The translations under genes were made by a program, and so were the position numbers. From NCBI RefSeq assembly GCF_932526225.1, contig NC_064048.1, positions 10,734,688-10,798,687 on the forward strand: DNA of 64,000 nt. Direction: 5' to 3'. Positions within the stretch are counted from its first letter, which is position 1, and each line of letters begins with the position of its first letter. The stretch is from Nematostella vectensis. Lineage: Eukaryota > Cnidaria > Anthozoa > Actiniaria > Edwardsiidae. Of the stretch, positions 1 through 12,404 are shown one piece after another. The notes under the pieces were generated by a model. The model did not search any database. It was not told the origin of the DNA and was given only the letters and a program-made list of their open reading frames with translations.

Positions 1-179
1 TAAATTGAACGCCACAAAAACATTTTTTTTTTCAACCGTGGGGGTATGTTTGATATATGGACAGGGGCGGCGGATGGGGAGGGCCCTGTGCCTTTTAAGC
101 CAATATGGCTATTTTTACATAAACGCGTGTCACAATTTATAAAAATCGTCATTTTTTAAAAAGTTAAAGAAAAAGTTAA

Positions 180-440
180 TGTGTCGTAGAGCATCCTATA
201 TACTCGACATTTACATCCAAAACCCTAATACACGCATTAAGAATAGCCCATCCTGGAACTGAGGAACACAAGCTTCTAGTAAGCTCAAATACGTTAAACA
301 AGTCAAACTTAGGGCCGAGAAACAGAAAGATACTATCCATGTCTCGACCGGGAATCGAGCCCTTTCGAGCAGAGGTGAGATGCCCCATACGCTGACACGA
401 TAACACACTGGGACACCCGTGATCCCAGCGGTTTGAGCAT
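180..440 (-). mobile_element. Degenerate tRNA-derived SINE-like sequence (tentative)
   Basis: On the minus strand a good RNA polymerase III B box (GGCTCGATTCC, about 352-362) lies about 35-45 bases downstream of a weak A-box-like stretch, the spacing seen in tRNA-derived SINEs. No cloverleaf can be drawn around it, so it is not a tRNA gene. The open frames here read as non-coding translation. Boundaries are guesses. Confidence 0.3.
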
Positions 441-544
441 ATTACACACTCTTCGCAATTATGTAACCAAAAGATGGAAGAAGCTAAAATAATTCCTTTT
501 TCGTGCGCTCTGAATCGATAAAATGAGCATTTTCTAGAATTTCT

Positions 545-1250
545 GGAGCAATTTCTGGAGTTAAAGCCACACTTTTGTTTAAAAGAAGTTATTAATACGA
601 GTTGCATGTTTTCTTTGGTAACGGGATTATTGAAACATCAGTCCGTTATAGTTTCAACAGTTAAAGCCACACTTTTGTTTAAAATAAGTTATGAATATAA
701 ATTGCATGTTTTCTTTGGTAACGAGATTATTGAATTATCAGTCCCTTATCGTTTCAACAGTTAAAGCCACACTTTTGTTTAAAAGAAGTTATGAATATAA
801 GTTGCATGTTTTTTTGGTAACGGGATTATTGAAACATCAGTCCGTTATCGTTTCAACAGTTAAAGCCACACTTTTGTTAAAAAGAAGTTATGAATATAAG
901 TTGCATGTTTTCTTTGGTAACGGGATTATTGAAACATCAGTCCGTTATCGTTTCAACAGTTAAAGCCACACTTTTGTTAAAAAGAAGTTATGAATATAAG
1001 TTGCATGTTTTCTTTGGTAACGGGATTATTGAAACATCAGTCCGTTATAGTTTCAACAGTTAAAGCCACACTTTTGTTTAAAATAAGTTATGAATATAAA
1101 TTGCATGTTTTCTTTGGTAACGAGATTATTGAATTATCAGTCCCTTATCGTTTCAACAGTTAAAGCCACACTTTTGTTTAAAAGAAGTTATGAATATAAG
1201 TTGCATGTTTTTTTGGTAACGGGATTATTGACACATATCAGTCCGTTATC
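545..1250. repeat. Tandem array, 100-bp unit, about 7 copies
   Basis: The word TTAAAGCCACACTTTTG recurs at about 561, 661, 761, 860, 960, 1060 and 1160, a regular 100-bp period. Two variant forms (ending GAAACATCAGTCC or GAATTATCAGTCC) alternate so that the pattern from 661 is repeated from 1060, a 400-bp higher-order duplication. The array ends at about 1250 in unrelated sequence. Open frames across it are repeat artefacts. Confidence 0.93.
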
Positions 1251-2880
1251 GTTTCCGATCGTACGGTAAAAAAAACTGCGGTCGTTTTTAAACATTGGAA
1301 CTAGTCTTTCGAGATCAATGCACAGAAAGGACGGTAAAAATGAATGGAGTGGTCGCTTGAAAATAGTTGAAAATAATTCATTGCTGCTGTTCAGACAGCG
1401 TGTAACTGCCGACGCAAGATTCTGCATATGCTAATTTCATCAGAATAGTTGGAAGTGTTACGCTCTGACGAGAAATAGCGTTTTGTGCTCAATTCAGCAC
1501 AAATCGAAATCATCAGTATTGATGCACTAACGGAACTATAGTGTTGCTTTTCATTTATAGATCGTTTATGTTGTTATAAGAAACTGGTAAAGAAGATTAA
1601 TCATTCTGTGTGGATAATGGCTTGGGGCTACAGCAGCATCGACTAAACAATGTTAACATCGACCAGCGAATGAGTCGCAATGTGACCAAACTTTTTCCTA
1701 TCAGCAAGTTTTAATAGATCAATTTTGAGATCTCAGATCCATTCGATCCACTGGATCCTAGTGGGGAAGGGTTTATTCTCTTTCAAGGCTTTGCAACGAT
1801 TGCAATCTTTGAAAGAGAATATACCTTCCCAGCTAGACCGGACAAGATAAGCAATGACACGATCTGTGGCAACTCTCGCATTATTTTGAATTTTGCTGTC
1901 AAAACTGTAGTTCCTTCTACCTTTGGGTTGAGAACTATAAGCGGCACCTCTACCTTGCAATCTCAATTCACAGCATGATTTGTAAACTTCATGTAAGAGC
2001 AAACAGAAGGCCAAATTCTACTTTATTTCCTGTTTGTTGTGTTGTGATTTTTGTCCAATGAAATTTTAATTCAACATTAATTCTGACGATGTGTGCTTAA
2101 TACATCATCACTTACCGTAGCAACTTGCTGTAAGACAGTGTGATCCCTTATATGCAAAGCTTTTAAAGTGTCTTTTATACGACAATCAGACAAGGAACAA
2201 TCTTTGCTGGGTGTGCAGAAACCTTAACTAAAGCTCAACTATTCTAGATCATGCTAGCTCACTGGGGATACACGATGACCACTCCCCCGGCCTCTATTGG
2301 TTCCTACAGATCACGTGATGACCTTACTAAAGCTTTATTGGCTCACTGGGGGAGGGGGCGCCCCCAGCTCGCGGCCATAAATCCAAGATGGCGCCCAAAA
2401 CACGAGAAAACGGGGTTTTCGTCGCCGAAACACCAACAAACGCCTACTTGTAGGCTAGTCTATATTATGCTTAGATTATTATTTTGATTGGGCAAAATTT
2501 ATTATTTTAAGAATTCAAATTCAGCGAGGAGAATTTCAAAATGATGAAATTGGGAAATGCAATGTATCACTTCAGCTTGGGTTATGATGCTTTGCGGTGA
2601 AAAACTATTTCTCCAAGAAACATAGAAATATTGGAATAAATACTTCACAAAGGGTTTAGAGTCTAAAAGTAGATGATCTAGTGGTTGATAAAGGCGAAAA
2701 TTACTTCAGATTCAGTTGGATTGTACTCAGTCCACGGATCTCGACGAAAATGACGGATTTGGAGCGTTTTGTCGAGTGCGCGCAAAGAAGTAGTCTCCTC
2801 GCAGCCGCTAGTTTCGGTCACGCAAGGAGACTCGCAAAGAAGTGGCATTCAGCTATCGAGTTTTCTACACGCTTGTCCCA
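1251..2880. other. No gene recognised; small hairpins
   Basis: No open frame here has recognisable protein features. A 12-bp perfect inverted repeat (ATTCTCTTTCAA at 1775-1786 and its complement at 1809-1820) would form a hairpin with a 22-base loop. The stretch around 2390-2450 (AAGATGGCG, then GGGGTTTTCG and a TAGGCTAG tail) resembles the right half of the foldback at 38641-38778, so it is probably a decayed relative. Confidence 0.5.
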
Positions 2881-2883
2881 AAT

Positions 2884-3207
2884 GAGGTAACCATGCGATT
2901 ACCATGTGATTACCATGTGATTACCATGTGGTTAACATGTGATTACCATGTGATTACCATGCGATTACCATGTGATTACCATGCGATTACTATGTGATTA
3001 CCATGTGATTACCATGTGATTACCATGTGGTTACCATGTGATTACCATGTGGTTACCATGTGATTACCATGTGATTACCATGTGGTTACCATGTGGTTAC
3101 TATGTGGTTACCATGTGGTTACCATGTGGTTACCATGTGGTTACCATGTGGTTACCATGTGATTACCATGTGGTTACCATGTGATTACCATGTGGTTACC
3201 ATGTGTA
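2884..3207. repeat. Minisatellite, 11-bp unit ATTACCATGTG
   Basis: About 29 consecutive copies of ATTACCATGTG with substitutions (GTTACCATGTG, ATTACCATGCG). The unit length is not a multiple of three, so the array is not a coding repeat. It ends abruptly in unique sequence. Confidence 0.95.
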
Positions 3208-3379
3208 ACTATCAAAAATCAATACATGTGCTTTGTTGACATGCATCATGGGACAACCATTTTTTTTAATTGGGCAGCCATTTTGTTAAGGTACCATTAT
3301 CCCCCCTACCCTCTCCCCCTTGAATCTTCTTATACAATAAAGCGAATTCCAATAGGTGATCACGTGCCGGTTTGGGTAG

Positions 3380-3815
3380 TAAACTCTCGCGCTCCGGCGA
3401 TTGACAGCAAAATAACAACAACAAGCAGCAACTTCTTCGGCGCTTAAAAATAAGCCAGAAGAATTGATTACCATTGAAATATTATATTTTTCCGTCGCTC
3501 TCTTGTGCGACGACCACATCAACACCTGCATATCAAACATATTCCCTATGGATAGTGTCCTTCGTTTGTATTGCCTTTTATGGACATTGATGCCCATATT
3601 TAGAAGAGAGAAGTTAAACCGCTCCCTGATCTCCAGAAAACATGGTAAAAAATGCTGATTCCTGTCAATTTGAGACTCGCGGCAAGAATTTGTCAAGAAA
3701 AAAAAATGATCCCTTTGTCAAATCTTTATCTCACTAATCTTGAAAAGCCCTGAGACCCAGGCCGTCAAGAGATTGACCGAGCAGGTTTGAAGGTCACCCA
3801 AATATTCATGTGTTT
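3380..3815 (-). repeat. Dispersed repeat family A, copy 1
   Basis: Read on the minus strand, this matches 20094-20345 (+) and 45240-45750 (+). Shared words are ATATTTGGGTGACCTT, a GGTCTGGGTCT-type block followed by GGGCTTTTCAA, and GATTTGACC. The part nearest 3380 also resembles 45240-45440 (GGCAGTAAATAACAACAA and TTCCGTCGCTC-like words). No protein is encoded; a non-autonomous transposon is likely. Confidence 0.75.
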
Positions 3816-4387
3816 ATTTTCGCGATGGTTTGCCACTCAAAATGTCACGTGATTTTTAGTGCAAATTAGTACAATTAGCTCAACATCCCCTATGTTATTA
3901 AAGAAGGCCAATCACGCCGCCATTTTATGCTCCCGCTCAATACCGAGTCACACAAAGCATCCATTTCCACCGGCTAATTCAAGCGAGTAACCAAGATATT
4001 TAATCAAATATCGTCAATAACGTATCAGACTTCATTCGTAGACTATTATTTTGAAGAATCCTTGCAAATTAAACGGTGATAAACAATAACATATGAGTGG
4101 ATGATCGACATTCTTTAAGCTTTTGTTTTCATTGAAAGATTTGTTCTTTCGCTTTTGGTGTGACTGTCGCAGCCATTTTGTTTTTTTCGCTATCTATTTG
4201 TTTCATGGGAGGGGAGGGACAGGAGACGGGTGAAAACAGGTAACTGATTGATATATTTACAGCCAACTGACTCCAATAAATAATACATGTCTTGTGACCG
4301 GGTGTCAAGCCATTTGCATCTTCGATGACAAATCACCGTCCCAAGCAGGACAAACGTCCAAGCAACTCACATGTGAATCCTCCTACA
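3816..4387. other. Upstream region of the nematocyst protein gene
   Basis: No coding signal is seen. If exon 1 of the downstream gene is correct, its promoter and 5' UTR fall here. A TATA-like word (TGATATATTTAC, about 4247-4258) lies about 130 bp before the proposed start codon. This is inference from position only. Confidence 0.3.
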
Positions 4388-7300
4388 ATGAAGGTAAAAG
4401 ACTTAGTTTTGCTGAAACATGGATATAGCCATGTCTGTTATATATTATGCGTATGTTTATTTATGGTTTAAGTTCATAAGTACAAGTATTGTTTAGTAAA
4501 CAAAAGAGCTTGAGTTTCGTGTGAATGACCCGTGACGAGCTTTTGGTCATCAGCCGTTACAGAAAGGTTGACCTTGAATGAAGATTTCACTCCATAAATC
4601 ACTCAGATCATAAGGCGTGTGATGTTTCAAGCTAGAGAAATGTATTTGGTTATTTCTTAACTCAACTACTAGAGAAAACACTATATTTTCATGTTTCTAT
4701 TCCAGGATTTTTATAGTTATCTTAGCCCATTGAACTATTTAGAAAAAACACTACCTGCGAATAGAAAAGTGAAGAATAAGGCAGAAATGTTACGTTCTAT
4801 TTAAGTCCTGACATAACGTAATGTGTTTAAAGAGTACAAAGTACATACCAGCATTCGGACACTCTTGTGACCGGACCGGTCCATATCCGGAACACCATAA
4901 AAAGCACCGTTTTACCTTGTAATTAAATACGGGAACAAAAGTGTTTTTTTATACATATATATAGAAATTCTGACGTAAATTAAAAGGACGTCCTTTGGTT
5001 CAATCCCATTTAAAACATGGAAGGGATAACTAAAGGTTATATTGTGACTGTATAAATAAAGATCCATATGATCACAATCATATCATCAATCAGTGGCATT
5101 CGTTTTTCTAAATGGTCTAAAAGAGCCTGGGGCGAGCGCGCGGGAGACCTGTGGTGTTCTAATAACGCTAGGGCCTGGGCTTTTTTCAAAATGGCGGCCT
5201 GCAAAATCGTAGTTAACACAAATTTCTGCAAGTTTACGTGGAAGTTCTCGAGCTACACAGTTCTAGGGCGACAAAAACGCAAGAAGATGATTAAAGCGGA
5301 TTTCCAAATATGGTGAGCGAGCTTGAAAAACGAAAGTTTTCAAAACAAGATTGATTGATATGGAAATCAATAATTGCACAATTTCCACAATACCTTGTAT
5401 CAGCATCTCTTTGTCGTAGGTGTAAAGAGTGTCTCTGATATAGTAACTTTATGTGATGTTACACTCTATTACACAGAGCCGGTCAGGCCACGTAAGATTT
5501 GGGGGGGGGGGGGGGGGGGGTGACATATTGAGAAAATATTTTTTTGGGAGCACAGCCACGCCCCTACTGGTTATTACCTTATAATTTTTAAAAATATTAA
5601 GGGAGAGGGCACATGCTCCCAGTGCCCCATTGTCAGTAACACTGTTATATCTGTAAATGCTTCGAGAGACTCACAAAGGACCTGCATTTTTAGAGATTCA
5701 CAATTTGATTCACAAAAAGATTCACAAATTTCACAATGACATTCTTTTTTTCCAGAACCTGCGCCTCTTGTTCCTCGTTTTTACAATAACATTCAATTAC
5801 CCATCATGCATAGAGGGCAAGCACAAGCCAGAGCACCATGCAAAAGGTGAATATTCTATATCTATCCCTATATTCTATTTATATCCCTTTGTTCTATTTG
5901 TATCCCTATATTCTATTTATATCCCTGTATTCTATTTATATCCCTATATTCTATTTATATCCCTATATTATATTTATATCCCTATATTCTATTTGTATCC
6001 CTTTGTTCTATTAATATCCCTATATTCTGTTTATATCCCTATATTCTGTTTATATCCCTATATTCTATATATATCCCTATATTCTGTTTATATCCCTATG
6101 TTCTACTTATATTCCTGTATTCTATTTATATCCCTGTATTCTATTTATATCCATATATTCTGTTTATATCCCTATATTCTATTTATATCCCTATATTCTA
6201 TTTATATCCCTATATTCTATTAATATCTCTATATTCTATTTATATCCCTATATTCTATTTATACCCCTATATTTTATTTATATCCCTGTATTCTATTTAT
6301 ATCCCTATATTCTATTTATATCCCTATATTCTGTTCATATCCCTGTATTCTATTTATATCCCTATATTCTATTTATATCCCTATATTCTATTCATATCCC
6401 TGTATTCTATTTATATCCCTATATTCTATTCATATCCCTATATTATATTTATATCCCTATATTCTATTCATATCCCTATATTCTATTTAGATCCCTATAT
6501 TCTATTTATATCCCTATATTCTATTTATATCCCTATATATTATTTATATCCCTGTATTCTATTTATATCCATATATTCTATTTTTATCCATATATTCTAT
6601 TTATATCCCTATGTTCTACTTATATTCCTGTATTCTATTTATATCCCTGTATTCTATTTATATCCCTATATTCTGTTTATATCCCTATATTCTATTTATA
6701 TCCCTATATTCTATTCATATCCCTAAATTATATTTATATCCCTATATTCTATTCATATATCTATATTCTATTTATATCCCTATATTCTATTTATATCCCT
6801 ATATATTATTTATATCCCTGTATTCTATTTATATCACTATATATTTTTTATATCCCTATATTCTATTCATATCCCTGTATTCTATTTATATCCCTATTAT
6901 CTATTTATATCCCTATATTCTATTTATATCCCTATATTCTATTCATATCCCTGTATTCTATTTATATCCCTATATTCTATTTATATCCCTATATTTTATT
7001 TATATCCCTATATTCTATTTATATCCCTATATTCTATTTATATCCCTGTATTCTATTTATATCCCTGTATTCTATATATATCCCTATATTATATTTATAT
7101 CCCTATATTATATTTATATCCCTATATTATATTCATATCCCTATATTCTATTCATATCCCTATATTCTATTTATATCCCTATATTCTATTTATATCCCTA
7201 TATTCTATTGATATCCCTATATTCTATTTATATCCCTGTATTCTATTTATATCCCTATATTATATTCATATCCCTATATTATATTTATATCCCTATATTA

Positions 7301-9263
7301 TATTTATATCCCTATATTCTATTTATATCCCTATATTCTATTTATATCCCTATATTCTATTTATATCCCTGTATTCTATTTATATCCCTATATTCTATTC
7401 ATATCCCTATATTCTATTTATATCCCTGTATTCTATTTATATCCCTGTATTCTATTTATATCCCTGTATTATATTTATATCCCTATATTATATTTATATC
7501 CCTATATTATATTCATATCCCTATATTATATTCATATCCCTATATTATATTCATATCCCTATATTCTATTCATATCCCTATATTATATTTATATCCCTAT
7601 ATGATATTTATATCCCTATTTTTTGCTCATCATCACATACGTACATGCGATCTTTTAACGATTCTATGTTATTTTGTTGTTTCATTATCACGCACGTGCA
7701 CGTGCTCGTATTAACACGACCCTGTTAATTCTTAGCTCATCATGGCACACAGAAATGTACTCTTATTACAGTCTGTTTTTTAAGGTCGTCATCAAGCACG
7801 TGCGAGCCACGCCCTCTCGAAGAAACAGTTCATTCCCTCCATATACAACGGTTTTAGACGAAGCAAAGCCCCAAGTACGTACTAGGGCAGCCTTCTTCTG
7901 GAAATACATCTCCGTTTTACTTCTCAGATTTAAGCAGAAAGTGGTCGCTGTAATCAATCCTGTCAGCACTATAGATTAGATATAATCAACACTTCTCTTT
8001 ACAGAGCGCTGTGACCCGTCCTGCCAGCACTTCTGTACGCCAGACTGTGATTTCGCCTGCTGCATTCCGGCCCCGCCCAAACCCGCTACCCGGAGGAGAG
8101 AGGAGTGTGCTTCCTACTGTCCGCGCTCATGCTACCCGCAGTGTAAGCCTTCCTGTTGCAACGTGAGGCGTTCCTCAGCCTACCGCAGCCACCTTCCCGC
8201 CCATTTTGGCTATGTTCGCCCTCCTCCCGCCCTTGTCCAGACAGCTTCCTTCTCTGAATCTACGCCCCCGTCCTGCCCGGCGAACTGTCCCTCATATTGC
8301 TATCCTACTTGTTCGTACTCTTGCTGTAGTCCTCGTGCAGCTTCGCTCCGTAATTCCCTTCCAATCCGCCGCACAGAGGATCCATTCCGCCGATTTCAAG
8401 GATTGCAGAGCTCATTTCGCGCGGTCGTACCTCAATATGCTCCCGCGGGAATGGCTATTGGTCAGCGGCGGTGTCCAGAGCCATGCGCACGGGATTGTTT
8501 CCCAACATGCACTCCGGCATGCTGTCAGTTGCCGGCACAGCAAACTTACTCTCAACAGCCTTACCAATCTTACGCACCCCTCCCCCCAGCTGGTCAATCC
8601 GCCTTCATCCCCCCCTCACCAATGAGCGAGGGATCAAGGATCTCAAAGGTCATACTCCCCCACCTCCCTCCCCCTGCGTCTTGTCCGGCCTCCTGCCCTG
8701 CGCAGTGCGCCCCTATATGCTCACCCTTCTGCTGTTCAGAAGCCCAACCACCTCCTCCACCCCCACCCCCACCCTCTGAGGGACCGTCATGCCCTGGGAG
8801 CTGCGCACAGTCGTGCTACCCACAATGTACTCCGAGCTGTTGCATGACTCAGCCCCCACAATTCCCACAGGGGGCACCAGTGTCCGTTCAAATACCTCCC
8901 CAGTCCACCCCTCCACAGTCGACACCCCTTTCGTGTCCAGGCTCCTGCTCGCTCTCGTGCTTCCCACAATGCACCTCCAGCTGTTGCTTACAAAACCAAC
9001 TCCAGCCACCCCTCCCTCCCGCGCTCCCACCCGCTCTCCCTCCGGCTGCTCCTCTGATAGTACTAATCCCCCGCCCTCCCCCCGTGTGTCCGGCGCCGTG
9101 CCCCCCCTCATGTTACCCACAATGCGACAAGGCGTGCTGCTGCATGAAGAGCAAACGGAAGCGGAAGCGATCGATACAGAAAGTGCAAAGCCACCACAAG
9201 CGATCATTGGAGGAGGAGCTAGACAGGCGGGCGAATATTGGTATGTGCGCCACGGACAGATGA
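4388..9263 (+). CDS. Secreted proline-rich protein with eight minicollagen-type cysteine-rich domains (CPP-1-like nematocyst protein)
   Basis: Proposed exons: 4388-4393 (ATG AAG, donor GTAAAA), 5756-5846 (acceptor TTTTTCCAG, donor GTGAAT) and 8005-9263 (acceptor TTTACAG). Phases 0 and 1 join cleanly to give about 451 residues. The N-terminus then reads MKNLRLLFLVFTITF, a good signal peptide. Exon 3 encodes eight C-x3-C-x3-C-x3-C-x3-CC domains starting near 8010, 8106, 8274, 8472, 8682, 8790, 8934 and 9087, separated by proline-rich linkers, and ends in a basic Lys/Arg tail. These domains cross-link minicollagens in nematocyst walls and tubules through disulfides. No Gly-X-Y stretch is present, so this is closer to Hydra CPP-1 type proteins than to a true minicollagen. 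Exon 3 is certain and exon 2 strong. Exon 1 is plausible only. A donor-like GTATGT at about 9241 could move the C-terminus. Confidence 0.82.
5105..5255 (+). repeat. Dispersed repeat family D, copy 1
   Basis: Inside the proposed first intron. The block with GAGCCTGGGGCGAGCGCGCGGG and AATGGCGGCCTGCAA recurs at about 11705-11790 (minus), 46040-46180 and 59985-60100 with substitutions and small indels. Non-coding. Confidence 0.7.
5501..5521. repeat. Poly-G tract
   Basis: About 20 consecutive G on the plus strand within the first intron of the nematocyst protein gene. Length is likely polymorphic or assembly-sensitive. Confidence 0.9.
5851..7620. repeat. Minisatellite, 19-bp unit TATATTCTATTTATATCCC
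   Basis: About 93 tandem copies of a 19-bp AT-rich unit with scattered substitutions and a few 1-2-base indels. Because 57 bp equals 19 codons and the unit lacks stops, it produces long spurious reading frames of Tyr, Ile, Leu, Ser, Phe and Pro. These are not genes. The array begins 5 bp after the exon 2 donor (5847) of the flanking gene and ends about 385 bp before the exon 3 acceptor, so it lies within that intron. Confidence 0.96.
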
Positions 9264-9389
9264 CGTCATCTCCAATCACGTGACTATTTGCCGGAATAAT
9301 GATATATTTCTGAACATGTGATCATGAGGCGCATGAAAATTGATGAGCAAGATAGCAGGCGACTTGCACACAGAAATCACGTGTGTTTT

Positions 9390-9620
9390 TTTTGCGTGGA
9401 ATATTCAAGCCAAAATAAATCGGTGAAATGGCTGTTCCTGTCACTCCAGAGAGGGACGAAAATATAAAACCTTTTAATGAAAGCATGTCCTTTTTGGCAA
9501 AAATAATTTCTTGCTGATTTGTAAGCGCTAAATAAGTTTTTTTTTGTTATTTCGCCGTAAAAACCTTGAGCATGCGAGTTACTTAGTGCAAGGTGCTTAT
9601 TGCAAGTGAAACCAGGATAC
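9390..9620 (+). repeat. Dispersed repeat family C, copy 1
   Basis: Similar to 32300-32475. Shared words include TTCAAGCCAAAATA, ATGGCTG, CTGTCAC or CCGTCAC, GCGCTAAATAAGTTTTT or GCGCCAAATAGGTAGGTTTTT, and GCGAGTT. Otherwise the 9264-9917 interval has no recognised gene. Confidence 0.6.
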
Positions 9621-9917
9621 ACATGCAATCTAGAAGAAGACGAAAATGTACGAGTGGAGGAGACTCGATGCTGATTGGTAGAGAATTATTTATAGTACCA
9701 AAGACATCATATTGAGAAAAAAAAAAAAAGCATTTTACAAACATTATAAAGCCCGAACCCTGCGTTGACAACATAGCTAGAGGGGTATTTTGTCATTTGT
9801 TTGGGTTTGTTAAAAATAAAAATATAGATGGTATTATCGGGTAGAGTTTCTCAGTTATCAAAACGTCGCACATGTGTATCGTGTCACACAACGCTCCATT
9901 CAAGCTCCATGTTCGTG

Positions 9918-11324
9918 TCACGTGTCGTGGCAAGCTTGAGGTTTCACTACTTTCCACCAGTCATCCGGGTACAAATGCTTCAAAATTTCAAACTCTCCTC
10001 TCGGAAGACCTATCTCAAACGATCCAAACTTTGTCTTTGGTAACGGCAATTTGACAAGCCACGTCGGGAATGTATGATGTCTACGGTAATGTACGTACAA
10101 GAGCCATGGCTCGATACCAGTCCTCCACAATACTCCGCCATAATCTCTAAATAGAAACAAATCCACCTCAAGTTTCCCGCCGATTTTAGTAAAATGGAAT
10201 TTCCCAGCTTGAGCCAGTCCATTTCTAAATTCGATCCCAGCCGCTTTAAACTTCGCTGAGAATTCCCTGAAGTCTATGCTATCAAAGTCTTCTCTTCGCA
10301 TACCCATGTCTACGTCATTGTCCCAAGGGAGAGGGGCATCGTAGCGCATTGCCCCGTATATCGACCCGTACATAAGCCAATGTGGCAGTTCCATTGAGTC
10401 GAGAATGGTGTGTATTTGGAATGCGAGGTCCATCAAATGCTTCCTTTCATCTTTGCTGAAGTAACATCCAACTCTATTCGTAGTGTACCTGAAACGGTAT
10501 CTGGTCAACTCGCCACCATAGCCAGCTCGCTACCACCAATGGTCAACTCGCCACCGGTGGGAAGTTAACCATTGGTGGAGGCGAGTTGGTATGTAACATT
10601 ATACGATGGAAATGAAGTAGCTTGACTAAAAGAAATTAAAGTAGATGAACAAACAAACTATTCAAGAAGTTTAAAATATTTCAGTTTAATGGAGGGGTTC
10701 TTGTGTGAGCTATTTGCATAAATAAACTAGTTATTTAGGATATGAGACCTCTAGCATATTGCTGAAAAGGCAAATTTCGTAGCTGCAAAATTCGGCGGTA
10801 TGTCCAAAAATCCAATATTGAATCTGGGTGGAGGGGGGGGGGGGGTATGGGTATTGACTCTAAGCCTGTCTTTGTCGAGTTATTTAGAGTTAATGCTTCC
10901 AAAGCAACATAAGTAAGACTGTAACTTGTCTATACTTTAGCGAAAACAAAAGATTGAGTTATAAACGTCATCCTCTTAGAAAGACCAGGCGCTTACCCTA
11001 GGATTGGCTAAAGTGTGTTTGGGTTGGGAGGGGGCGGGGGGTAGTCGTGCGGTCGCACGCTTCTTTACGTTGTTGTTTGGAAGAAAGAAAAACGGTTGAA
11101 ATATACGAGACAGAACGCATTTCCACAGCTAAAACTCCCTAATAAAGGTAAATATTCGTTACATACCTACTATAGCTGGGGAGCTGCCCAAAAAAGAACA
11201 GAACAAGAACCAATGAGAGAAGGGCACACGAGATAAGGCGGTGCCTTATTCGGTACTGGCGGTGCCAGTTCGCTGAGCGACCCGTGTCTTTTTTCATAAT
11301 CTTCTGCGTATGGTTTAGTAGCAT
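9918..11324 (-). CDS. LicD/fukutin-related family type II membrane protein
   Basis: Two exons on the minus strand: 11324-11167 (ATG start, donor AG|GTATGT) and 10488-9918 (acceptor TTTCAG|G). Exon 1 ends in phase 2 and exon 2 supplies the third base, giving 242 residues. Exon 1 encodes a short basic cytosolic tail and a hydrophobic anchor (LISCALLSLVLVLFFFGQL, residues about 29-47), typical of Golgi or ER type II transferases. Exon 2 carries the LicD fold: LMYGSIYGAMR, then the acidic motif WDNDVDMG, then KLEVDLFLF and LPRGEFEILKHLYPDDW. In this family the DxD-type acidic cluster binds metal and nucleotide-sugar or CDP-polyol donors; human relatives include FKTN and FKRP. The protein is short beside those, closer to a minimal LicD domain. 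The substrate cannot be told. Confidence 0.85.
10532..10577. repeat. Imperfect palindrome in the LicD-like gene intron
   Basis: CCACCAATGGT followed by AACT-containing sequence is mirrored by AGTTAACCATTGGTGG, giving arms of about 15 bp around an internal CCACCGGTGG palindrome. It lies about 45 bp inside the intron from the exon 2 acceptor. Probably a relic of a small foldback element. Confidence 0.7.
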
Positions 11325-11329
11325 CCTCG

Positions 11330-12404
11330 AGAAGGATTCCAAGAGGGAACACAAGGCAAACAATCACTTGATAGCTGCTTTGCTTTTATCGCCTGTAAGA
11401 GAATTTAATATACAGCTATTTCAAACTAAGCTGCAGAATCTTCTAGAATATCTATAATGCAAGTGCCGTATTCCGCAGTGGTTCATGGGTAATACAAATA
11501 GTTGAATCATGGCCTTGGAAAGTCATGGCGATAAATAAGAATAGTCTTTTTTCTAATTCGCTCAGTCAATTCTTTATTAGGACATTACATAACCATATTT
11601 GGAAGTCCACTTCCAATCATTTTTTCGCTTTTCATCGTCTTAATGTGCACTAAGAGAATTTAAATTTGTAAATTTGCAGGGATAATTGTTCACTAACGAC
11701 CTGACGTTTCAGATCATCACATGTTTCCCGCGCACTCGCCCCAGGCTATTTCAGAACAAAAAAAATGACAGTCATTGATTGACATGACAAGCAATCATGA
11801 GTGTTTGATTATGTAGCAAAATTAAGATCTTAAAATCTTGATAAGATTTTTAACAATAACAAACTAGTGGCCCATCAACACTCTTTAAGATAGATAGATG
11901 TTTTATTGTTATATACATGGCAGCCACTAGGCTGAATTGTGTAAACAGGTAGTAAAGATTACGAAAATTCACAAGTTCTGGAAATTGCACTAGTTCAAAC
12001 ATTACAGTTTTGTACTGGTCCGCGCTCGACCCAGACACCACCACCCGGCTGGACAAGAATCCATTCGCCGAAATTGCACGAACTTAGTAAGTACAGAACA
12101 GGAACCATCATTCTTTTCATTACAGCCTCCAAATTCAACTAAACCAAAAACAATTACTTCTACTTACTTATCACTTTCTGTTGCTAACCTACAAGATTCG
12201 CTAGGGACAATGTTCGTTTACCTTTTCAATATTATCATGTTATAGAAAAATGTTTAAATCATGCTACAAATTCATTCTTCTTTTATATATTTTTTTTAAC
12301 AGAGAGTTATTTTCTAGTTCTTTTTGTTGAATATTCAATACACTATATAAATATATAACGTCTAAAATTTCAGTTCGTGTGGCTGGGCCGTTATTTTTGG
12401 AGCA
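11330..12404. other. No gene recognised; relic of dispersed family D
   Basis: No frame has protein-like features. Positions about 11705-11790 match dispersed family D on the minus strand (complement of GCCTGGGGCGAGTGCGCGGG). The rest is AT-rich and unassigned. Confidence 0.5.

Noticed and set aside
5852-7714. Long open frames rich in Tyr, Ile, Leu, Ser and Phe
   Set aside because: They are translations of the 19-bp minisatellite; 57 bp is 19 codons without stops. They are interrupted only by indels and have no unique protein sequence.
8206-9283. Several 100-190-codon frames on both strands over the nematocyst exon
   Set aside because: They are GC-rich shadows of the eight-domain frame; only that frame has periodic cysteines.
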